DNA from: Planctomycetaceae bacterium
GTDB lineage: Bacteria > Planctomycetota > Planctomycetia > Isosphaerales > Isosphaeraceae
Reading direction: 5' to 3'
NCBI GenBank assembly: GCA_019232645.1
Contig: JAFANO010000723.1
Location: forward strand, 1-9,749
Length of the DNA: 9,749 bases
A program made the translations under genes and the position numbers. Positions within the stretch are counted from its first letter, which is position 1. Each line of letters begins with the position of its first letter. Positions 5,201 through 9,749 of this stretch are shown one piece after another. Under the pieces are notes generated by a model that did no database searches, was not told the DNA's origin, and saw nothing but the letters and a program-made list of their open reading frames with translations.

Positions 5201-7645
5201 ATGGACGAGCCGGTGAATGTCTCCGCCGGCGCTGGTGATCGCGCCGGCCTTTTGGTCGAGGCGTTGGCCCCGAGGCGTCTGGCATGCCTCCGCGCGCTGG
5301 AGCGGAAGGTGCTCTGGCTCTCGACGTGGATGATCCACAACGCCAATCACTTGCGTCCCAAGTGCGATGGCTTGAAGGTGGGGGGGCACCAGGCGTCATG
5401 CGCCTCGCTGGTGACGCTCATGACGGGGCTCTACTTCGACGTCTTGCGGCCCCAGGACCGGGTCGCGGTCAAGCCCCACGCAAGCCCCGTCTTCCACGCC
5501 ATTCAGTATCTGATGGGGCGTCAGTGCCGCGAAAAGCTTGAGCGATTCCGCGCCCTCGGTGGCGCGCAGTCGTACCCGTCGCGGACCAAGGATGGTGACG
5601 ACGTCGACTTCTCGACCGGCTCGGTCGGCCTGGGGGTCGCGATCACGCTGTTCGCCTCGCTCGTCCAGGACTACCTCCGGCTCAAGCGGCTGGTCCCCGA
5701 CGACACTCCTGCCAGCCGGATGATCGCGCTGGTCGGCGACGCCGAGCTCGACGAGGGGAACGTCTTCGAGGCCCTCCTCGAAGGCTGGAAGCACGACATC
5801 CGCAACGTCTGGTGGATCATCGACTACAACCGCCAGAGCCTCGACAGCGTGGTCGAAGACCGGCTCTTCCAGCGGATCGACAGCACCTTCCGCACGATGG
5901 GCTGGGACATCGTGACCCTGAAATACGGCAAGCGGCTCCGGGAGGCGTTCGCGCGGCCCGGCGGCGAGGCGCTTCGGGACTGGATCGACAACTGTCCCAA
6001 CTCGCTGTATTCGGCCCTGGTCTACCGCGGTGGCGCCGGCTGGCGGACCCGGCTTGTACGCGACCTGGGCCCGACCCGGGGGATCGCCGCGCTGCTCGAC
6101 GAGCACGATGATGACAGCCTGCACGCGCTGATGACCAACCTGGCCGGGCACGACATGGAGTCGACCCTCGAGGCCTTCCACGGCGTCGAGGCCGACGCCC
6201 CGACCTGCTTCATCGCCTACACGATCAAGGGTTACGGACTGCCGTTCGCAGGGCACAAGGACAACCATTCGGGCCTGATGAGTCCCGAGCAGATGGAGAC
6301 CTACCGCCGCGCCCAGGGGATCGCGCCGGGAGTCGAGTGGGAGCGGTTCGCCGGACTGGATGTGTCCGAGGAGGAGCTCCGGCAATTCCTCGACCAGGTC
6401 CCGTTCGCCCAGCACCCCTGCCGCCGGCACGAGCCGCCTCGGGTCGCGGTCCCCGATGTCCTGGCGGTCCCTCAAGGGCCAAGTATGTCGACGCAGGAGG
6501 GGTTTGGTCGGTTGCTCAGCGACCTGGCGCAGGACCCCGGGGGATTCGCCGACAGGATCGTGACGGCCTCTCCGGACGTGACGGTCTCGACCAACCTCGG
6601 CCCGTGGGTCAACCGCCGCGGGCTCTTCAATCGTCGCCCCCGGATCGACCTGTTCCGCGTGGAGGCGGTCGCCTCGGCGCAGAAGTGGGAGATGTCCCCC
6701 GCCGGCCAGCATATCGAGCTGGGGATCGCCGAGAACAACTTGTTCCTTCTCCTGGCCGCGCTGGGGCTGGCCGGCCCACTCTTCGACGCCCGGCTGCTGC
6801 CGATCGGGACGGTCTACGACCCCTTCATCGAACGCGGACTCGACGCCCTGAACTACGCCTGCTACCAGGGGGCTCGGTTCCTCCTGGTGGCGACCCCGTC
6901 GGGCCTGAGCCTGGCCCCGGAAGGGGGCGCGCATCAGTCGGTGATCACCCCGCTGATCGGCCTCGGCCAGCCTGGCCTGACGGCGTTCGAGCCCACGTTC
7001 GTCGACGAGTTGGCCGTCATCTTCGCCTGGGGCTTGCGGCACCTCCAGGACGATGACGGCGGCTCGGTCTACCTCAGGCTCTCGACCCGACCGATCGACC
7101 AGCCGGGGCGGGAGATGACCCCCGAGCTCCGCGAGGCCATCGTGCGCGGAGGCTACTGGCTGGTCCCCCCGGGTCCCGAGGCCGAGCTGGCGATCGTCTG
7201 CTCCGGGGTCGTCGCCCCCGAGGCGATCGAGGCACACGCCCAGGTTCGCCAGGACATCCCGGGCGCGGGTCTGCTGCTCATCACCTCCGCCTGCCGGCTG
7301 TACGCCGACTGGATCGCCGCCTGCCGGGCCCGGACCGACGGCGACGCCGACGCCCGCGCGCACGTCGAGGACGTGCTGGCCGCACTCGCGCCCGATGCGG
7401 CACTGGTCACCGTGCTCGACGGCCACCCGGCGGCCCTCTCCTGGCTCGGCGGCGTGGCCCGGCATCGCGTCGTGGCCCTGGGCGTGGACCGCTTCGGCCA
7501 ATCGGGGAACATCCCCGACCTGTACCGGGAGTACGGCCTCGATGCCCGGGCGATCGTCGACGCCGCCGCCCGAGCCTGCCTCGACCAGATCGTCGACGCC
7601 GCCGCCCGAGCCTGCCTCGACCAGGCAGCCGGAGGCAGGCTTTAG
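5201..7645 (+). CDS. aceE: pyruvate dehydrogenase E1 component, AceE-type single-chain (thiamine diphosphate enzyme)
   Basis: First enzyme of the pyruvate dehydrogenase complex: decarboxylates pyruvate on thiamine diphosphate and transfers the acetyl group to the lipoyl arm of E2. The 814-residue chain carries both halves of a transketolase-like enzyme, as in homodimeric AceE, though it is shorter than the 887-residue E. coli protein. Visible elements: LKVGGHQASCASL at 58-70, KPHASPVFHA with H93, the ThDP/Mg motif GDAELDEGN at 179-187 ending in IIDYN (N210), the loop TIKGYGLPFAGHKDNHSG at 341-358, a link at about 400-430, then the pyrimidine domain with IELGIAENNLF (E511 is the likely ThDP-activating glutamate), and the C-terminal domain with GVDRFGQSGNIPDLYREYGLDA at 761-782. 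The last 30 residues contain an exact 12-residue duplication. Shine-Dalgarno before ATG 5201 is weak (GGGGGAA). The E2 gene follows after 148 nt. A related 2-oxoacid or transketolase-like activity cannot be excluded, but E2 linkage supports PDH. Confidence 0.88.
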   Translation: MDEPVNVSAGAGDRAGLLVEALAPRRLACLRALERKVLWLSTWMIHNANHLRPKCDGLKVGGHQASCASLVTLMTGLYFDVLRPQDRVAVKPHASPVFHAIQYLMGRQCREKLERFRALGGAQSYPSRTKDGDDVDFSTGSVGLGVAITLFASLVQDYLRLKRLVPDDTPASRMIALVGDAELDEGNVFEALLEGWKHDIRNVWWIIDYNRQSLDSVVEDRLFQRIDSTFRTMGWDIVTLKYGKRLREAFARPGGEALRDWIDNCPNSLYSALVYRGGAGWRTRLVRDLGPTRGIAALLDEHDDDSLHALMTNLAGHDMESTLEAFHGVEADAPTCFIAYTIKGYGLPFAGHKDNHSGLMSPEQMETYRRAQGIAPGVEWERFAGLDVSEEELRQFLDQVPFAQHPCRRHEPPRVAVPDVLAVPQGPSMSTQEGFGRLLSDLAQDPGGFADRIVTASPDVTVSTNLGPWVNRRGLFNRRPRIDLFRVEAVASAQKWEMSPAGQHIELGIAENNLFLLLAALGLAGPLFDARLLPIGTVYDPFIERGLDALNYACYQGARFLLVATPSGLSLAPEGGAHQSVITPLIGLGQPGLTAFEPTFVDELAVIFAWGLRHLQDDDGGSVYLRLSTRPIDQPGREMTPELREAIVRGGYWLVPPGPEAELAIVCSGVVAPEAIEAHAQVRQDIPGAGLLLITSACRLYADWIAACRARTDGDADARAHVEDVLAALAPDAALVTVLDGHPAALSWLGGVARHRVVALGVDRFGQSGNIPDLYREYGLDARAIVDAAARACLDQIVDAAARACLDQAAGGRL
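7553..7624 (+). repeat. exact 36-bp tandem duplication at 3' end of the E1 gene
   Basis: Two identical 36-bp units (7553-7588 and 7589-7624) lie head to tail and in frame, each coding IVDAAARACLDQ, giving residues 785-796 and 797-808 of E1. The boundary phase is ambiguous by one base (G at 7552 equals G at 7588). The duplication lengthens the predicted C-terminal helix by twelve residues, after the conserved core. Full identity at wobble positions points to a recent slippage or duplication event, or to an assembly artefact. Confidence 0.95.
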
Positions 7646-7683
7646 GGATCAGGCAGTGAAGTCGAGATTCAGAGACTTGGGCT

Positions 7684-7711
7684 GGCCCCGACGGGCGGCA
7701 ATGGTCGGGCC
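7684..7711 (+). promoter_or_regulatory. intercistronic hairpin between E1 and E2 genes
   Basis: GGCCCCGAC (7684-7692) can pair with GTCGGGCC (7704-7711) as an 8-bp GC-rich stem with one bulged C and an 11-nt loop. An overlapping alternative pairs CCCCG (7686-7690) with CGGGG (7712-7716). There is no T-run, so it is more likely an RNA processing, stability or attenuation element than a simple terminator. It sits in the 148-nt gap of a likely two-gene operon and might set different expression of E1 and E2; this is inference. Confidence 0.35.
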
Positions 7712-7793
7712 CGGGGAAGAGAGGCCATCTCCTTCGCTGTGCCCCATCACTGTCGACCGACCACCACCTCCCCCCTCTTCACCGAGTCGAGCC

Positions 7794-9086
7794 ATGCCGA
7801 CGGAGATCCGGATGCCGAGCCTGACCGACGCGATGACCGAGGGGACCGTCGTCGCCTGGAAGAAGCGCGAGGGGGATTCGGTTCGGGCCGGCGAGGTCAT
7901 CGCCGAGATCGAGGCCGACAAGACGACCGTGGACCTGGAGGCTCCCGCGGACAGCGTGCTCACCAGGATCGTGGTGCCGGCCGGGGCCGCGAGGGTCCGC
8001 GTGGGAGAGGTCCTGGCTGTCCTGCACCGGCCCGGTGAGGCGGCGGACGCCGTCGCCCGGGGGCCGGCGGTCGAGGCCCCGACCCCGCCGTGCCAGAGCA
8101 ACGACCACCTGGCAAAGTCCGCCGACGGCGCGACGAGCCCGGCCGAATCCGAGTTCGGGCCCGCGGCCTCGCGACCCGAGCCCAACGCGGCCCGGGCCCC
8201 AGACGATGTCAAAGCCAGCCCGCTGGCCCGGAGCATGGCCAGCCAGGCAGGACTCGACCTGTCTTCGCTCCGGGGCAGCGGACCGCGGGGCCGGGTCGTT
8301 AAGGCGGACGTCCTCAAAGCGCTCGGGTTCGGGCCCGGTCTCGAGGCCCCCTCGCAGCCCCCATACCCCGCGACGGGCCCAGCGCCTGCCTGGGCCGAGA
8401 CGCCCTTCGACGAAATCCCCCACGTGCGGATGCGCCAGGTCATCGCCCGGCGGCTCGGCGAATCGAAGCGGACGATCCCCCACTTCTACCTGGCAGTGAA
8501 CTGTCAGATCGACGCCCTGCTCCGGTTGCGGTCCGAACTCCAGCCGCATTGCGCGGGGGGGCCGAAGCTCTCGATCAATGACTTCGCGCTCCGTGCCACG
8601 GCCCTGGCCCTCAGGAAGGTGCCCGAGGTGAACGCTTCCTGGACCGACGGGGCGACCCGGCGCTTCCGGCGCGTCGACCTCGCGGTCGCCGTCGCGACCG
8701 AGTCGGGGCTGATCACGCCGATCGTCCGCGATGCCGACCGCAAGGGGTTGGCCGAACTCGCGGCCGAGGTCCGCGACCTGGCCGCCCGGGCCCGCGAGGG
8801 CCGGCTCCGGCCCGAGGAATATCAGGGGGGGACGTTCACCATCTCGAACCTCGGGATGTATGGGATCGACGAGTCCTATGCGATCGTCAATCCGCCCCAG
8901 GCCGGCATCCTCGGCCTCGGCGCCGCCGAGCCGAGGCCCGTGGTCCGCGACGGCTCGATCGTCGTCGCCACGATGATGACTTGCTCGCTCTCGGCCGACC
9001 ACCGCGTCCTCGACGGCGCCACCGGGGCGCGATTCCTGTCGGCCTTCAAGGTGTTGATCGAAAGGCCGGTGACGATGATGCTCTAG
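7794..9086 (+). CDS. dihydrolipoamide acetyltransferase, E2 of the pyruvate dehydrogenase complex
   Basis: Core enzyme of the 2-oxoacid dehydrogenase complex: its lipoyl arm takes the acetyl group from E1 and the catalytic domain passes it to CoA. The 430-residue product has one N-terminal lipoyl domain (about 1-78) with the lipoylated lysine K43 in EIEADKTTVDLEAP, an Ala/Pro-rich linker (about 80-138), a peripheral-subunit-binding domain (about 141-176: ASPLARSMASQAGLDL followed by GSGPRGRVVKADVL), a second Pro-rich linker, and the catalytic domain (about 205-430) with ESKRTIPHFYL, FTISNLGMYGID and the active-site DHRVLDG at 402-408 (H403, D407). A single lipoyl domain is fewer than the three in E. 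coli AceF. ATG 7794 is chosen because the lipoyl fold starts there (MPTEIRMPSL); an in-frame ATG at 7701 would add a Pro/Ser-rich stretch. The Shine-Dalgarno is weak. It follows the E1 gene on the same strand, so acetyl transfer is the likeliest role; no E3 gene follows. Confidence 0.93.
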   Translation: MPTEIRMPSLTDAMTEGTVVAWKKREGDSVRAGEVIAEIEADKTTVDLEAPADSVLTRIVVPAGAARVRVGEVLAVLHRPGEAADAVARGPAVEAPTPPCQSNDHLAKSADGATSPAESEFGPAASRPEPNAARAPDDVKASPLARSMASQAGLDLSSLRGSGPRGRVVKADVLKALGFGPGLEAPSQPPYPATGPAPAWAETPFDEIPHVRMRQVIARRLGESKRTIPHFYLAVNCQIDALLRLRSELQPHCAGGPKLSINDFALRATALALRKVPEVNASWTDGATRRFRRVDLAVAVATESGLITPIVRDADRKGLAELAAEVRDLAARAREGRLRPEEYQGGTFTISNLGMYGIDESYAIVNPPQAGILGLGAAEPRPVVRDGSIVVATMMTCSLSADHRVLDGATGARFLSAFKVLIERPVTMML

Positions 9087-9386
9087 GGTTGTGCCACGGC
9101 GGGCAAGCGGCCCAACCAACGTCGATCCGATGATCAAATTCAGCCCGCCTGACCACGCCACATCAACGGCGGTGGCCAAGCGGATCGCTGATCAGATAGA
9201 TTAAATATTTTACAATTTATCATTTACATTTGAATCATGGGAGGTGCTGATGCGTGCCTCCGAATCGAAACGCTCCAGGAAGGCTCGCGATCGCGTGCCC
9301 CGCGGATGCACCATCCTTCAGACTCTCACTTGGGGGAGGGGGCGGGCCGGGGAGGCTCGCCCCCGCCTCGCTGAACGCCCTCGACG
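9087..9386. other. convergent intergenic region with AT-rich island
   Basis: This 300-base gap lies between the E2 stop and the PHA synthase stop. Near the E2 end, GGCGGGC (9098-9104) and GCCCGCC (9143-9149) are complementary over a 38-nt gap, and CCACGCC (9153-9159) pairs with GGCGGTGG (9168-9175) with one bulge; either may help end E2 transcription but neither has a T-run. A sharply AT-rich island spans about 9196-9236. It is followed by GGGAGG at 9239-9244 and ATG at 9250, which opens a 77-codon plus-strand frame ending at 9483, but that frame overlaps the PHA synthase gene antisense and is not accepted as a gene. Confidence 0.45.
9338..9364 (-). terminator. GC-rich hairpin downstream of PHA synthase gene
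   Basis: Plus-strand 9338-9348 pairs with 9354-9364 as an 11-bp stem with one wobble or mismatch position and a 5-nt loop. It begins 22 nt beyond the PHA synthase stop on the minus strand, a usual place for a terminator. No T-run follows on the minus strand, so it is a non-canonical candidate that may act with Rho or protect the mRNA 3' end. Confidence 0.4.
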
Positions 9387-9749
9387 TCACGACGTCGCGG
9401 GATTGGAGCGTTGGGCGAGCCACGCGGTCGCCTCGGGCCAGAACTTCTTGTGCGCCTTCGCGCTCACCGCCAGGCCGATGTGACCGGCCTCCAGCGTCAT
9501 CGCCTTCTTGTCCGTCGACCCCACGTGCGGCAGGATCCCCTCCGTCTGCACCGGCGGCACCAGGTGGTCCGCCGAGGCCATCAAGAGCAGCAGCGGGCAC
9601 GTGATCCGGCTCAGGTGCACCGGCTCGTCCCCCAGCCGGAACTCGTCCCGCACCAGCTCGTTCCGCTGGTACAGCTTCTTGACGTACTCGCGGTACGTCT
9701 CGCCCGCCACCGGGATGTTGTCGTTCGTCCACTTCTCCATCGCGAAGTA
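9387..9749 (-). CDS. phaC: poly(3-hydroxyalkanoate) synthase, probably class III PhaC (C-terminal part, runs off right edge)
   Basis: Alpha/beta-hydrolase-fold enzyme that polymerises hydroxyacyl-CoA to polyhydroxyalkanoate at the granule surface. Only the last 120 residues are in the window; the frame is open to the edge and ends with TGA at 9387-9389. The fragment reads YFAMEKWTNDNIP, then AGETYREYVKKLYQRNELV, the core strand ITCPLLLLMASADHLVPP with the catalytic aspartate (codon 9567-9569), and LEAGHIGLAVS with the catalytic histidine (codon 9480-9482). The nucleophilic cysteine lies beyond the edge. The EKW, REYVKKLYQ and GHIGLAVS patterns are closest to class III (PhaC of PhaEC) synthases as I know them; class I/II enzymes are longer and end differently. 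The internal ATG at 9740 is not taken as the start because the homologous sequence continues through it. It converges with the E2 gene. Any PhaE partner would lie outside. Confidence 0.88.
   Translation of the reverse strand, partial: YFAMEKWTNDNIPVAGETYREYVKKLYQRNELVRDEFRLGDEPVHLSRITCPLLLLMASADHLVPPVQTEGILPHVGSTDKKAMTLEAGHIGLAVSAKAHKKFWPEATAWLAQRSNPATS

Noticed and set aside
5396..7501. 701-codon open frame on the minus strand antisense to the E1 gene
   Set aside because: It lies inside a clear AceE-type gene on the other strand; its product is Gly/Asp/Val/Arg-rich without family motifs, as expected for an antisense frame in high-GC DNA.
7779..9179. 466-codon minus-strand open frame antisense to the E2 gene
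   Set aside because: The plus strand codes a complete lipoyl, subunit-binding and catalytic domain protein; the antisense product has no recognisable motif.
9250..9483. 77-codon plus-strand small ORF with good Shine-Dalgarno
   Set aside because: The second half is antisense to the conserved PHA synthase C-terminus and the first half has no recognisable features; kept only as a possible transcript start.
9740..9749. ATG at 9740 as the start of the PHA synthase gene
   Set aside because: The frame stays open to the edge and the sequence begins mid-domain, so this is an internal methionine of a truncated gene.

Overview
The window is GC-rich bacterial chromosome with strong G/C preference at third codon positions, short AT-rich gaps and mostly single or paired genes rather than long operons. 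The style of the proteins (a CusA/CzcA-type pump with an inserted segment before its DDVVEGI motif, a WbaZ-like glycosyltransferase, an AceE-type E1 shorter than the enterobacterial form, and a class III-type PHA synthase) suggests a planctomycete, perhaps of the Isosphaeraceae. This is an impression from sequence style, not the result of a search.

Layout from left to right: (1) 1-1274, minus: N-terminal 424 residues of a heavy-metal-efflux RND pump, cut by the left edge. (2) 1423-1803, minus: a probable small exported protein upstream of the pump, on the same strand. (3) 1804-2232: gene-free divergent intergenic region with an AT-rich patch and small inverted repeats. (4) 2233-3495, plus: a GT4 glycosyltransferase. 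(5) 3570-4655, minus: serC, phosphoserine aminotransferase, convergent with the glycosyltransferase, preceded by a 30-codon micro-ORF (4788-4880) that has a consensus Shine-Dalgarno and is in frame with serC. (6) 4881-5200: gene-free divergent region. (7) 5201-7645 and 7794-9086, plus: a two-gene pyruvate dehydrogenase unit, AceE-type single-chain E1 followed by lipoyl-bearing E2; no E3 gene is present in the window. (8) 9087-9386: intergenic, with an AT-rich island and a GC-rich hairpin. (9) 9387-9749, minus: C-terminal end of a poly(3-hydroxyalkanoate) synthase, cut by the right edge.

Functionally these are mostly housekeeping modules: serine biosynthesis, acetyl-CoA production, and carbon storage as PHA. 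The E1/E2 unit makes acetyl-CoA, a precursor of the hydroxyacyl-CoA used by PHA synthase, but the two loci are convergent and so not co-transcribed. The glycosyltransferase and the metal pump are unrelated to these. No mobile element, CRISPR array, tRNA or rRNA was seen. I do not see a new multi-gene system. The most unusual local signals are the micro-ORF ahead of serC, an exact 36-bp in-frame tandem duplication at the 3' end of the E1 gene, and the hairpin between E1 and E2.
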